DNA of 64,000 bases, taken from contig AP031351.1 of assembly GCA_037833965.1 (NCBI GenBank), positions 12,040,501 through 12,104,500 of the forward strand, given 5' to 3'. The position numbers and the translations under genes are program-made. The notes under the pieces were generated by a model. The model worked only from the letters and a program-made list of their open reading frames with translations, had not been told where the DNA came from and did not search any database. This stretch comes from Marchantia polymorpha subsp. ruderalis. Taxonomy: Eukaryota > Streptophyta > Marchantiopsida > Marchantiales > Marchantiaceae. Each line of letters starts with the position of its first letter. Positions within the stretch are counted from its first letter, which is position 1. Below, in pieces: positions 1 to 13,689 of the stretch.

Positions 1-2430
1 CCAGGTTGGTGGCTAGAGGTTTCACACAAGAGAAGTGTGTGGATTATAATGAGGTATTTTGCCTTTAGCAAAGTATGCTACAATTTGTCTAGTATGTGCA
101 CTAGCCCCAATAATTTGTTTTGTTATGGACCATATGGATGTGGTCACAACCTTTCTTTGTGGATATTTAGAGTAGGAGATCTACATGATACAACCAATTG
201 ACTTTGAGGTCAAAGGTCAATAGAGTTTGGTTTGTAGATTGATGAAATCATTGTATGGATTGAAGCAAGCTCCTAGACAGTGGTATACATGTTTTGATGA
301 GTTTATGAAGGCACAAGGTTTTTCTATGAAGCGTGTATGATCCTTGTGTCTATATGAAGAAGGTGAATGTTCAATCTCATGAACATTCAAGATGAATGAA
401 GAAGATGACGTTCAATCTCATCATTTTAGTACTCAACGTTGACGACATGCTTATCTTGGCAAAAAAACAAATCTGATGTCAATGAATGCAAGAGTCAACT
501 GAACTCTGCATTTAAGATGAAGAGTATGAGGGAGTCAAAGAGGATATTAGACATGGATATTTATAGGGATTTTGAATAAAAGAAGCTATGGTTGAGTAAG
601 GGCAAGTATGTTCGCCGTATATTTGACAAGTTCAACATGGTCAATTCGAAAGGAGTATGGACTACTCAGTCGGCACATTTTAAACTCTTCGCAGCCCAAT
701 ATTTTACAGATGCGGTGAAGAAAGGAAGAATGTCATGTGTTCCCTAAAAACAGCTGTAGGCAGCCTCATGTATTTTATGGTGTGCACTAGTCATGATATT
801 GCTCAAGCAATGGGAAAGGTGAGCAGTTACATGTCGAATCTAGGGAAAGTTTACTAGGAAGCAGTGAAATGGATTTTGAGATATCTGAAGAGTATTGTGG
901 ATTATGGCTTATTGTTTGATGGGTTATTAGACAATGTCAAGTACTTATTTTACCACGTTGATGCTAATTACGAACAAGATTTAGATAAAAGGAGATCTAC
1001 AATTGGATATGTGATTACAGTTGGCAGTGGAAGCATTAATTGGAGATCTACCTTGCAGAAGTGCATAGCTCAGTCAACCAACAGAAGCTGAGTATGTGGC
1101 AATAGCAGAAGCAGCAAAGGATGTTATTTGGCTAGATAAGCTTATCATGGAGATGGGATTAACACAAAACTTGGTCAATCTTCATTGTGATAGCCAGAGT
1201 ACTTTACGCTTGGCTGCAAACCAAGTCATGGACAATAGAGTGAAGCACATCAACATCAGGTATCAATTTATTAAACAAGTAGTGTCTAATAAAACAATTG
1301 AGCTATTCAAGATTGACAGTAAACTCAATCCAGCGGATGTGTTGACCAAAGTTATTCCTTTGGAGAGTTTCATCTAACACTGTGATACTATGCAAGTTGT
1401 TCATAGGAAGCATGAGAGACATGGTTTTTAGTTACCTTTGTATATTATTACTCTATCCTCTTATGGCTACGACTTAGTTTTAGTTAACTCTCGTTTAAAG
1501 AGGGATCTTGTGATAAGTTTCCGTCTAGAACTTTCCACGAAAAAATAATATAGGTTAGAGAGGTGATTGAGATTCCTTAACATGAGTTAAGGAAGAGATT
1601 GTAGAGTAAGCTCTGTATGTAATTACTATATCATGTTATGGGAGTAATAATATAGCTTAGACAGGTGATTGAGATTCTTTAACATGAGTTAAGAAAGACA
1701 TTGTAGAGTTAGCTCTGTATCATATTACTATATCATGTTATGGGAGTAATAATATAACTTAAACATGTGACTAAGATTTCTTAACATGTGTTAAGAAAGA
1801 CATTGTAGAATTAGCTCTGTGTGTTATTACTATATCATATTATGGGAGTAATAATATAGCTTAGACGGGTGAGTGAGATTCTTTAACATGAGTTGAGGAA
1901 GAGATTGTAGAGTTAGCTCTGTATGTTATTACTCTATTCTGTTATGGGAGTAATAATATAGGTTAGAGAAGTGACTGATATTGCTTAACACAAGTTAAGA
2001 TGAGATTGTTGAGTTATCTATGTAAATTATTACTCTATCCTGTTATGGATACGACTTAGTTCTATTTAACTCTTGTTTAAAGAGGGGCATTTTGTCAAGG
2101 TTCCATTTAGATTTTTCCGCTGAGTAATAATATAGGTTAGAGAGGTTACTGTGACTTTTTAATGCGAGGTAAGGAGAAATTGTTGAGATTAACTCCGGTT
2201 AAAGAATTAACTGAGGTTAACCGCATATATAGCTATTTATAGCGTAGAGTGATTGTCTACCTTGAATATATATACCCTAAGGATGGTAAGGAGTTTCTCA
2301 TTTCAAGTTATAAATTCTCTCAAGTGTATTACTCCGTGGACGTAGCCCCTGAGGTTCAACCACGTTATACGTGTATCTTCTGTGTTTATCATGTTATTGG
2401 TTTGGTCAGTTCGAGATTCTACCGTAAGAT
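1..2430 (+). mobile_element. Ty1/copia LTR retrotransposon, 3' part (fossil)
   Basis: The left edge of the window lies inside a copia-type pol gene read on the + strand. Reverse transcriptase text is recognisable from about 1 to 860 (the SLYGLKQAPRQW-like block is near 240-285). The copia RNase H follows at about 864-1377, with the family hallmarks of a TAEY-like block and a closing LTK block. A purine-rich tract and LTR-like sequence come next, with a TATA-like stretch near 2225-2240 that would be the LTR promoter, and an LTR end near 2425. The element is broken in several places and its 5' part is outside the window. Family assignment is firm; LTR ends are approximate. It is an old copy. 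Confidence 0.88.
1440..2125 (+). repeat. Tandem ~100-bp repeats at the copia pol/LTR junction
   Basis: About five diverged units of roughly 100 bp follow each other. Each begins near the words ttatgggagtaataatata, at about 1546, 1636, 1738, 1841 and 1940. The array is bracketed by two copies of a longer block (ttatgg-tacgacttagtt followed by a purine-rich tract) at about 1461-1540 and 2042-2122. The array therefore duplicates the polypurine tract and LTR start region of the copia element. It probably arose by unequal exchange or template slippage within the element. Confidence 0.75.
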
Positions 2431-2479
2431 TTGTACTTGCATAGATGTAAATATTTTATATGATGTTTATACATAATCA

Positions 2480-5400
2480 AATATCATATAAGTTTTTTTT
2501 CAAATTGATTTAATCAATCTTATAGATTTTATAAAAATATAATATAGAAAAATTACATATATATATATAATTTTTTTCAAAATAGCTTATATTTTAGAAT
2601 GTAGATTAAAGCATATAAAAATATAATGAATGTTGTAATGTTATCATGATTGTTTTAATTTCATCAAATCACAATGCATCCATATTTAAAAAATATATAT
2701 ATTTGTATTAAAATATCAAAAATATTACGTATAAGTTTTTATAATATAAATTCTCATAAAAATATATGCATCATATTTTGAAAAAAATCACGTTATTGAA
2801 GGTTTTTATAAAAAAAAGTTCATTTTTTATATCTTCATAAATTAAAGTCAAGAATTTGTTTCAAATCTAATTATGCACCATATTTTTTGAATGCATTCAA
2901 AATCATATTGCGGAATTTTGCATGATTTCAAAGGGCTCAGGGTTTCATGTTTGTAGGTTTTCAAACGTTAAAAACATATGAGAAACATAATTTTTTTGAT
3001 ATTTTTTTATCTTATGTTGCTACGGTGTCTGTGCGCGGGTCGGAACAGCCTAGTAGAATCTAGGATTGCATCTCATTTGAGTAATTTCAGTCATTTAGCA
3101 AATGCATACTTGTGGTAGAGTGATGAATTCTCTCACCAGGTGCAAGGAAAGATCTCACTGGATCACTTTAGCAAGCTTCCAGCTTTCATTAAGTTTTAAG
3201 GTTGCTAGGGCGGAATGCAAGCATCGCAAATCATCTATCTCTAAGACTTCGTCAAACATGAAAACTCATCTTGCTAATGGTAACCACTATTTGTGCTTTG
3301 TTGGTGCACCATCGTCCATCATTTTTCACATGACTATGAAACAAATAAAAGATGTTTGAAATAAAAATTGTCTTTATTTCAGATTTTTTTAAGACGTTTT
3401 AAATGTATCAATATTTTTTTCAAGAAAAAACGTATGCTACCAAAACTATATTACAAAAACTTGTGAAAATTAGAAATAAATGAAGTAAAAGTTCAAGTTT
3501 CATTTTGTCAAAGAAATAGTGTGATAATATACTATGTATAAAAAATGTCTACACAAAGTTCTTTTCACAAGTTTTCATTCTACTTTAGATAATTCTCTAT
3601 TACAAGTTGTTGCATAGACATGAGAATTATGTGATTGGTTTGTTTTCTGACTCTTTCATCCAAAGAGTAGTATTCAAATCTTTTTCGGTGAGCACTAATA
3701 TTATTACTTTAGTTATAATGACATAATATAATGACATAGATTCATGTCATAATGACATGAAATTGAACTCAAATTATAAGATCAATAAGTCTATGTTTTT
3801 CTACACCTATTAAACTCCTATGTATCAACTAGAAGTCATACTACAAAAAGTTATGATACTTGTTCAGATAAATGTATAGTAAATAGTATATCAAGCAGAG
3901 TAAAGTCCTTGATATGATGGTAAATTATTGAGCTATATTCATAATGCTTTTTCGACTTCAAATCATGTGTAAATTGAAATAATAATTTATTTATCAAGCA
4001 CACATTAATTGAAACTTTGTCACCAAAAATTTTCAGGCATTCATGAATAATAAGTAAAATAGGAAGGTAATAGGTAAAATTCACAAACTATTTCATAAAA
4101 TAGATCATCAAGATTAATATTTAACAAAATTTTCAAAAAAATGTATTGCATCCAAAGAATCAAACTTTATGTTAATAAGTTCAGCATACGAAATATATTT
4201 TAATATTCCAAGCTGATTATAGAAAAATAAATATACATCAAAATATAAAAGTCTTGAATTTGAATAAAAGTAATGGAAATTTTTTCTGAAAGAAGTGCAA
4301 ATTTATATTATAAAAATTAACTCTAAAAATCTACCTAAAATTATTATATCTATAAGAAGTTAAAAGTTGGATTAAAGGTAAACAAAATCCAATTTATGTA
4401 CAGTTTGAAATTTTATTCGTAAATAGATCAATTTTACCAAACTCATAAAAATGATTTTTTTTTAAGTTATTATTTGGTGTAAATGGGGCTTTGATATTTA
4501 TATGAATGATACTCAAGTTTTTAATGATAAAAGCTCATCTACCTTTGTTATCTTGAATAAGTAAAAATACATGAGTTATCTGTTTAGTTCTTTATTTTGA
4601 TCATATAATTATTATGCAAATATGTATTGCAATACACTCTACAATGCTGACATGCTATAGAGTTTAGAGTTACTCACACACCTACATGGTACATGAGAAC
4701 ATGTCACAATTCATCCCCCAAGTTCAACCCATTCATTGAAGAATATAGATTGACGGGCTTCGTAGCCAACTCACTAAAGACTATTCCCAAAGTTGTAGGC
4801 TCAACTCAAAGAATATAACGCTATTGGAGTGACACTCGAATATATAACTTTCAATCCTAACCCGACGCTAAAAATAACAAATACAAAAATACATGAAATA
4901 ATATCTTAGTTGTTTGATCACAGTCAAGTTGCAAATACAAGTGTTTAGACAGGTTTTGATTATACAAAACATGAGGTAGAAAGCTAGATGCCTGCATCAT
5001 CCACTTGATCAACTAGTACCTTAAAATTTAAGAAATTTTACATGAAAGCGTTCACTTTTATAATAACTCATTCACTTGGAATGATTATTTATTCAACTTG
5101 AGTATTTGATTTATATTTGTTTACGTTGTTGGAAAGTCACATGATTTAAATAATTTGATCGAATGAGAAGCAAATTTTAGAAAAATTATCCAAATAGTAC
5201 ACGTGAACTGAATTGTCCAAGTCTTGTCTTCATTTCATTTTTTTTCTCAAATATTGCAAAAAACGATGCATGTAGTTAATTATGATACCATAAGGCCTTA
5301 TGCGAGGACTGTTGCGGGAGACATAATATTTCGTGCACTTATATTTCTACGGCCGGATCACAGGGCAAGAAAAGTCCACATCCCAAGTCCGTATCGTCGA

Positions 5401-6420
5401 TCGTCCCATCCGTATCGTCGATTGAAGTGTCCAGGTTCTCATGTTCATTAGGAGAAAAGCACAGGAAGAAGATACGTTCGAACTTTAATGGAACCTACAC
5501 TTGGTACTTCTGATCAGTTCTACATTGATTTTATGCTTAGTTGAGTACTTAATGGAGATGGCAATAAATCATCGTGTGGAGATCCAATTCAGGCAACATC
5601 GTACACAGATGACGTCAGATTTGTCAAAGAGTTCCATCAAGGTAGTGAATTCGGAGGAGTCACACCGCCTGCCACACAAACTACATGTGCCAATTTATCA
5701 GAAATTTGTATTGAAATTTTAGCTAAATTGACTGTTATATTCAAAACCATAATAGGTTTTGAATATAACATGTTTCAATCAATGCTTCACCCAGGTCATG
5801 GAAATTATAAAAAATTCTGATACCCATTGTAGAAAGGGGTAATTGGTTTTGCGATAGTGAAGTGTGACAGTTCTTAGTCACAGATCTTCTCAGTTCCAAA
5901 GGCAGGAACGACACCCTTCCAACTGTTCAACTGGGTACAAACCTAACATGAAGAGTTTAATCCAGTAAAATGCAGTTTGAGCTGAAGGCAGATTGAGCTC
6001 CTTCGATACGATTCCTACGAGACGGAGAGCTTCACATATGTGAATATCTGATCGAAAGTGGATCGATGGGCAGTGTTGCCATGCAAAGGAAACTTAAGGA
6101 TTAAGATTGCCATGCAACGTCGCAGAGGTTAAACTAGAGGTTTGCACTAAATAGAATGAAGTTGGATGTGGCGGATGCATGCGGAAGGTTTAGGTGATTT
6201 CTAAATAAAAATAGAGCTGGATGTGGCAAATTCCGCCTTCTTTTCGCCTTCTAATGTCCAAATGCAGGAAACTCAGGCAATCTGATCGACCGGCCCTTTT
6301 CCTTGAGGACGAGAGAATTGTATTATTTCCGAGGCGGTCGGCTTGCAGAATGACAAGCAAGCAAACAAGAAGTGCGAATGAAGCCAATATAACGAGGTCC
6401 ATCTGGCGAAAATCTCTACT
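2480..6420. other. AT-rich intergenic region, no gene seen
   Basis: Very AT-rich sequence with many short homopolymer runs. I see no reading frame with a known domain and no RNA gene. Short open frames at 3102-3359, 5224-5451 and 5501-5722 match nothing I recognise. Composition becomes more balanced after about 5,250, on approach to the next gene. Confidence 0.6.
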
Positions 6421-6430
6421 GCTCTTGATC

Positions 6431-6438
6431 TATATAAG
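6431..6438 (+). promoter_or_regulatory. TATA box of the small His/Lys-rich protein gene
   Basis: The sequence TATATAAG lies about 139 bases before the start codon at 6570. This predicts transcription from about 6,465 and a leader of about 105 bases. It is a near-ideal plant TATA box in otherwise non-repetitive DNA. The start site itself is inferred. Confidence 0.65.
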
Positions 6439-6569
6439 TAAACGATCCTTGTAGAGATAATGTATACCAAGCTCTCTACATCACACCCGTACTCATCTAA
6501 GTCTCTTGCAACACTCAGATTGGTTCTCGTCTGGCTATCGCACGAAGATCCCGTTAGTTCTCTCGAATC

Positions 6570-7470
6570 ATGTCTCCAGTCCAAGCAAAAGCTGCCGATC
6601 ATCGAGGGGGATTTAAGAAAGCATGGCTCGTTCTCCTCTTCTTGGTCTTTCTGACCCTGCTACACGTTTCGTCTACGAACGCTGTCGCTGCTGCAGGTCA
6701 GTACCTGAACTCGCATCCCTCGCTTGTGAGATCCAGGCACATCCTGCAAAAGACTTCCTCCTGTCATGGGATTCACATTCGTCCCCTCCATCGTTGACCT
6801 TCCCCTCTGTAGATCTATGTCGCCCTTTCTATATATGTCAACGTAGCTGTCATTCCGCAGAACGTCCGTTTGCATGCATGCATAATTGTCCTCGTGTTCT
6901 GCTCCTGCTCTCGATGGTCTCAACAGATATTTGACATCTGACCTGAGCTATCCTTTCATTTCATCAGATCCAATCTGTATCAGCACGCAGTCTGTCGATT
7001 GTTAGCCTACGTTGTACCTCTAATAATCGGTAGAAGATGGCTTAAACCCTCTAATATCGAATGGATTCACGGCATTGACATTCGATGAGATTTGTTCCTT
7101 GCATGAGGAATGGAGATTTCGGAAGAGGGAGAGGGAATGTCTGTTGGATGTTTGAGAATGTTTGAGTAGTGGATTGGGATATGACATTTCGAATTCTGCA
7201 GATACAACCGAAGCGGCAGCAGCGCATGATGTACAATCGCAAGTAGATGCTACGAGCAGCGACGTTGACACCGCGGAACTCGACGAAGATGAGAAATTTT
7301 TCCGCCACCATCATCACCCCCACTGGCCCTTCGAAACTGAGGAAGAGAAGGAGAAGAAGCACCACGGACACAAGGGCAAGGGGAAGAAGCACGACGGGCA
7401 TAAGGGCAAGGGAAAGGGCAAGGGAGGTGGCCGCAAGGGGGGTGGCCACAAGGGGAAGAAGCATCTTTAA
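6570..7470 (+). CDS. Small secreted His/Lys/Gly-rich protein, two exons
   Basis: Exon 1 is 6570-6696 and exon 2 is 7202-7470. The donor GTCAGT and the acceptor CTGCAG join them in phase (phase 1, giving GAT), for a protein of 131 residues. Residues about 16-42 form a signal peptide with a long Leu/Val/Phe core ending in an Ala-rich cleavage region. The mature part starts acidic and Ser/Thr/Asp-rich, then has a His cluster (RHHHHPHWPF), an acidic EEEKEKK stretch and a tail of GHKGKGKK-like repeats with no cysteine. I do not recognise a family. The His runs suggest metal binding and the Lys/Gly tail suggests binding to anionic wall polymers or nucleic acid; both are inference. The TATA box at 6431 supports a real gene. 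Confidence 0.75.
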
Positions 7471-7570
7471 ATCAATGGCGACCGCAATGCTCGTCGACAA
7501 TAATGTATCCTTGCTGTTGCCGTGGGTTTTGATCAAATCCGGACACTGTCGGCTCTAGAGGATAGGCTGA

Positions 7571-10500
7571 GGCCATGCATTAGTGAGAGTAGAATCTTGA
7601 CAAAAGCATGTACAATCTATTCGGTCAATCGACGAATACGTGCGCGTGCATTCAATTCATAATAATTCCAGGATGGAATCAAACTATGCACTCGTGTACT
7701 TGACTCGACCTGTCTGCCCTTCATGACTTAAACTACAGCCATCTAGTATCTACGATGGTTGCTTGAGGTCGACTCTCTGATGTGTATATTCTCGAATTTT
7801 CTATCATTTGACATTGACCTGTAATTGACCGCGTCATACTTGCATTCATGAGTTCGTACGTGTCATTCGCATAAAAGTGATCAGAACTTGTCGTTTGCTC
7901 GTACTCGAACTTAGAATTGCTAAATTTGATACAGACACACAGAATTCTCGATAACCCCAGACTTATGGATCATCCCATACTCCGGGCGAGGAATGGGAGA
8001 ACCGAACTCAACTATACTACGTGGTTAGTTCTGTAGCATATTTCACTTCAGATAATCTAGTACAGAGTGTTCAACGTGAAGAAACATTTGCCAGAACACT
8101 CTCACCCTCCCTCTCTCTCCTAATCCTTGGCGTACTAGGCTTGAAATTGATTTGACCTGGCGTGGGCCAATGCATCTATTTCTGCAACTGCATTCCCACT
8201 CTACATTTGGCGCTAGTAGTTGAAAAGTTTCTGATGTTAATCGAAGACTCCGGGCCTGTCATAATGCTCCTCTAGTTTTCTGAAACTGCGATGTGAACCG
8301 CTGCAATTCCTCCACCCTCTTCTGTAGTTTGTTGTTGAATTATGTTTCTGCATGCATGTAGGTACAGATTGTAGCTCGTCATGGACTATGCGGAGGACTT
8401 GTACTTACTAATAGTAATTGCTTTATTACTTGCTCTCTTCTTACAATTCAAGGAACAAATCACTTTGCTACACGCACTGGTGAAATTATTCAACTTCATG
8501 ACTTCACTTTGTCTCACATCCAGCATAGTAGTTTGTTTGCCCTCGGCCTTCACAAATAAAACAAATATAATAATTGAAAAATGCTTTTGGAATTTCGTTT
8601 TATTTCATTTTTCAAGGTCATTTGCTTGTAATAGTTGCCCGACACATCTAATCATCTCATCAGAGCAGTAAATGTATACCATTAAAATAAAATACTTACT
8701 AGACTTTGTGGTAAAGTGAGGAAGATTAAAAATTAAGTAAAGTATTACTATATATTTGATAGCGGAAAATCGACTTGTAAACTGGGTGTATTTTTTGATT
8801 CGATAAGTACGAACTGTTTCTAGTGTTTGGATTTGGATTTGTACATATTTGAGTACATTATCAATTATCAATTACCAATGATCAAAAATGATTTACAGAA
8901 ATTTCATCAGCTCATAAACCTCTAAAGTTATCAAATTTCTGTAACTTCTAATTATTTACAAGCACGAAATCTTTCGAGACATATAAGCTACGGATTTTCA
9001 TAATCAAAATAACCAAACAAAATTTGTCAATTCATTTTTTCACAAGCATTATATTATGAAATTAGACACGTTCATATCAACAAAATATTTGACATAAATT
9101 CACATGAATTGAAATTTTATTTTTTTCTCAATCAAAATTCACATTGTATATAGTCTGTAATATATTCTTATAAGTTTTATACTTTTTTTCATTTTCGGTA
9201 AAGTTCTGTTCTTGATACTTTATTCATCAATGAAAACATATTGATATAATATGTACATACTTTGAGAAATAAAATTTATAGGTAATAATCTAAATATTTC
9301 TCACATTGTAATATGTTCAAGGAGACTTAAAAAAAAAAGAGATTAGTAATGTCTTGGTTCTTTTACGAAGTTTATAACAAGTGAGAGATTAGTTCTTGAA
9401 TCAAACGGTTTTATATATAACAAAACCTTTTTTAAGTTCTTTTTTAAAGTCCTACGTGATTCAATTACACATGAGGTAAACTATATAATAGAAACTTCAC
9501 TATCCAAGTTGTCGACTATCTCTCTCCATCAGTTGTACATGTGAAATTGAATAAACGTGTGTTCATACTAGGGCTAAGTGCGCAAGCTACAAATCCAAAC
9601 TGAATACTGAACTATCCATAACTAGAGACAATGTCTAATTACTATTAACAAGACACAAGTTAACCTTACACTTTAGATACATGTGTTATTGAAAGTTTTA
9701 AAATTATAAATATCATACCAACGATAAATTATTTTTACTTTTAATCAGTCAATATTTTGAATATGAATTACTATAATATAAAAAAATGTATAACCTACAG
9801 AAATTTTTGTTTACTTTTGATTGATCAAATTTTTTATTTTTATAATATCAGTTTTTTTTCTTTTTTTATTACAAAAATCTAATAACTCTAACAAGTTTAT
9901 TTTCATCAGTTATTATAAGTTATTGTAGATGAAATAAAATAATAAAATTTTATTATTATGAATATGTCAATAAGAAAAACTATATTATATAACAACATTA
10001 AGATTAGAATTTTTCTTTCCAATGAATTTCCAAAAAATAACTTGAAAAAATTTGAACACTCTTTCAAGCGTAATAAGGAAAACTATTGCATAAATTCAAA
10101 AGTTAAGACTCTAAAATGAACCAAAAACTTCACTATGAAAAACAAGAGAGATGGTATGCTCTGCAGCTTATGGGAATGAGAGCGTTTTCAACTTCGTACT
10201 ACATGAATAATTCACGATTACATCATTAATAATTTTGAATGTTACACGGTAAAGTTTCAGTTTCAGATACTCAATCACATCTTCAATTATACACGTGAAT
10301 ATACTAAAGCTTTACATGCGACAAGGATATATTCACACATGCCATTAAATATATGAAATTTTTAATGATTCATGATGATAAATATGTGACATGAATGTTA
10401 AGGGAGATTTATACTTAGATTAAAATATTATCATACTCGTTAACGGCATCCTTCAAGATTTCAAATCTATTGTCATGCAGAGAGGTCAACATGTTTCCCC

Positions 10501-11100
10501 TTTTGATACTAATGGAATTAAACTCGTGAAGTAGTAGTGTGCAAAAGCATATTACACTAGATGGCATAACACATGATAAATTGATACTGTATATTTTGTA
10601 ATTTAATTTGGCCTTAAATGTACTCTTATCCATTCTTATACGTAGTAGTGTGATCATTTTGAATCTCCCTGCTATTTACAAAGGAATGGTTAGTTAATTA
10701 GCCCTCACCCTATTATTGTTTATAAATTATTTTAGAAAACTGCTAATTAGCCCTCAGGTCATGACTGTTTACAAATTGTTTTAGAGAGTAGTTAGTTATA
10801 CCTCATTTAACGCTAATTATCCTTCACGCTAACATATATCTTGACTGGTCGAGACCATGCAAAGATAGATGCGAGAATAGTGAAACGGGGAAAAGTAGTA
10901 TTAAAAATGGGAAGATTAACCTAGAGTGAAAGATAATTAGCTCCCTTGTTATATGCACATAGTTACAATAAATGAAACATGTTGAGCCGTATTCCTTTCA
11001 GAACACTAACAATCCTGAAATCCATTGGCCCCGTCGAGATTGAGCAGGAGGAAAATATGGTGCCGCGTCAACACACTTGGGAATGGCAAGACTTGGAGCG
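7571..11100. other. 3' flank and AT-rich desert, no gene seen
   Basis: The first kilobase (to about 8,600) has balanced composition and probably includes the 3' untranslated region of the small secreted protein gene. From about 8,600 to 10,900 the DNA is very AT-rich. A short frame at 8381-8671 begins with a hydrophobic stretch but has no match I know. No coding exon or RNA gene can be supported. Confidence 0.55.
10685..10835 (+). repeat. Short imperfect tandem duplication
   Basis: A block of about 52 bases beginning attagccctca and ending in a ttttaga run occurs twice in a row (about 10,696 and 10,746). A weaker third start (gctaattatccttca) follows at about 10,810. It is a local duplication in AT-rich DNA about 0.4 kb before RAD51D, with no known role. 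Confidence 0.5.
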
Positions 11101-11151
11101 AGGCACGGGAATTCGATTGCATTTGTCGATTGGAGTGACAGATGAGGCAGC

Positions 11152-13682
11152 ATGGTGCTCTTGCGCAACCTCGGTCTGTCGTCGCTCACGCCGTCCGTGC
11201 TGGAGCTCTTTGCCGCGCAGGGCATCCTTACAGGTCGGTCGCTTCCCTTGGCAATTTCCCCGCGAGGAAAATTGCACTGCACTGGATCATGCTCCGTGGA
11301 ATTCTCTCATTCATTTGACTTGACATTGCTGCGGAGGTCACGTATTCTCCGACTACCTGTTCTCGCCATTCTCCTCGACATGTTCGTTCACTGATCTCGA
11401 TAGGGCCCGGCTGTCGGTAACGGGAGCATCTCTTTGCTGGTCTAGCTTTCGTTTGACAAATTTGGCTTTGACGCAGCGGAGGATTTTGTCGCGCACGAGC
11501 TACACAAGGTATCCGCGGCAGCAGGGCAAAGGTCTGAATCGTCCGAGTTCAAGGAGGTCGGTATCGTCAGGAATGTGCTGGACCAGGCCAGATTTTATTT
11601 GAGCTTCAACCGGGTAGTCGAAAGTTTCATCTTCCAGAAATTGCTCAGACGTTTCCCTTTGGGAGTTCCATGTTCGTACGCGTCATGAATCGGAAAATTG
11701 ATGTCCACCTACTAGGGGACTGTGATCACATTTTCACGGCCTGAAATCTGGTGGCATCGTCAGGCTGTCGCTGAGCTTTTGTCCTACCTCGAGAACCGGC
11801 AAGGTGGTTGGTGCAATGGTTTTGAGCTCTCTCAGAAAGAAGTTCGTTACCTTCCTCTGGGTTGTGAAAGGTACGCGTCCCATTTACCAGCGGAAAATCT
11901 TGGCATCTGGTGATTTGATGAGAATTCTGGTCTACCTGAGCTAAGGAAATTAGGAATTTTTTCGGACGGATGACGCACTCTGGTATATATGTAATGCAGC
12001 ATCGACAATCTGCTCCGTGGAGGGATGCAGGAGGGAACAATAACAGAGCTGGTGGGCGTATCATCAACCGGTAAAACTCAAGTACGGCCTTTGTCTGGAT
12101 CGGCCATTGGTTTATGTGCAGGTCCATCTAGAGAAACGAAAGGTGCTTTTGATCGTGATACAACTTTTTGCTCAACGATTGGGTGTCCAAAGTGAAGCTT
12201 ACTTCATCGATGTTCTGATATTTTCCTAGTCCACTGACATCGTCACGTTGCCGGTGCTGTAGATGTGCATGCAGGCTGCCGCACATGCTGCATACAAGCT
12301 CCGTTGCTCCGTCATATACATAGACACCTGCGGAGCATTTTCTGCGCAGCGTATCGCGCACATGTTGGGTGGGATGCTAGGATCTCTGGTCCAAGTCGAG
12401 GTAAGTATCAACAGTACGAATAGTAAATCTCCTCACTTTTGGGAAGTATTTTGTACGAGATGGAACCAACGTAAATGTATGAAACAGATTCACATCAGTT
12501 GATTCGTCACTTCACGGGCGCATATGCTTTCCTTTACCCAGGAACAACGGGATGGCCTGACCCTCGCCATGAAAAGCATCCAAAGGCGTGCATATTTCGA
12601 TATCTTCTCAGTGCTGGCTTTTCTTCAAGACCTCCACACCACTTTGCAAGCTTGCGCAGAGGTAAAAGGGATGCTTCTTTCAAGTCGCCCCTTTAATTTG
12701 ATTTCTAATTTCAAAGAATCTGAATCTGTCCCTACCTTGATGTAACCTACGAATCCTTTCGTACCCTTGAACAGCATTCCAGCCTTCGGCTTTTGATAAT
12801 TGACTCCATTTCATCGGTTATTTCTCCCGTCCTTGGAGGCAACCATTCGCAAGGTAATGATGATCCAACGTTTCGTTTCCAACTCTGAAAACCTTATGTA
12901 CGACATTTTATAACGGTAACCAGGAGACTCTCGCATTGTTATCTTTGTTCCTTGGGACCTATTATGTGCACTAGTAGCAGTCTATAGTTCTTGATGGGAG
13001 ATACAAATGCAGGTCATGCATTGATGATCAGTGTGGGTCAGATTCTAAAGAAGCTGGCAACAACATATAAACTGGCGGTGTTGGTAAGTTTGCTCTGGTT
13101 CTTACTCACTATTTGCTATGTTTTGAATGTTTCTTCCTCAAATAATGGCAATAAGAAGCCTCAACTCAGCTTGTAATGAGGCTTTGTAGTAACTTTGAAT
13201 TTCCAACTTCCGGGTGGATCACAAAATCGGCTGTGTCTATATCAATTTCCAGATCACAAATCACACTGTAGCCGGAGATGGAGGTCAGCCAAAGCCAGCC
13301 TTAGGAGGAAGTTGGAAGTCCGTACCTCATACCAGACTCATGCTGAGCCATGACTCCTCAAATGATGTCTACACAATCTCCTCTCTGAAACACACGTCTC
13401 TGGTAATATTTCTGCAATTGAAAACCGGACCGCCTGTTATTGTAAAGTGGAATGTGCTCTGTATTGTGTTAGTTATTCCTCCTTGTAATTTGTCGTTCTG
13501 TTTACTTGCCAGCACGTCAAATCGTCCTTTACTGTTAGTAATATATTTTTGCACTTGACTGAATCTGAGTACTTCCGGAATATGTTGCACACTTTTTGCA
13601 GTCATGTACCAAACAAGCAGCTTTCCGTGTCGGTAGAGCTGGTCTTGACTCTGTAGTTGGTGCAAGGAGAATATCTGAGTGA
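11152..13682 (+). CDS. RAD51D: RAD51D, RAD51 paralogue of homologous recombination
   Basis: Ten exons join in phase to 329 residues: 11152-11233, 11477-11556, 11764-11870, 12000-12081, 12263-12400, 12542-12661, 12775-12853, 13013-13083, 13253-13402 and 13602-13682. Plant RAD51D is of similar length (about 320). The N-terminal helical domain is followed by Walker A (GVSSTGKT, residues about 109-116) and Walker B (LRLLIID, about 207-213). The [11 protein letters not shown] and [15 protein letters not shown] blocks are typical of RAD51D. In plants RAD51D works with RAD51B/C and XRCC2 in strand-exchange repair and also affects salicylate-response genes. The start ATG opens with [12 protein letters not shown], like other RAD51D N-termini. 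The last exon is the least conserved part and the least certain. Confidence 0.94.
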
Positions 13683-13689
13683 CTAGGAA

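Noticed and set aside
2480-5200. Search for tRNA, rRNA, CRISPR arrays or organellar DNA in the AT-rich deserts
   Set aside because: No cloverleaf, rRNA text, regular spacer array or organelle gene was recognised. The AT-richness alone is no evidence of origin.
10979-11323. 114-codon frame overlapping the RAD51D first exon
   Set aside because: It is out of frame with RAD51D and has no protein similarity. The ATG at 11152 gives the expected N-terminus.
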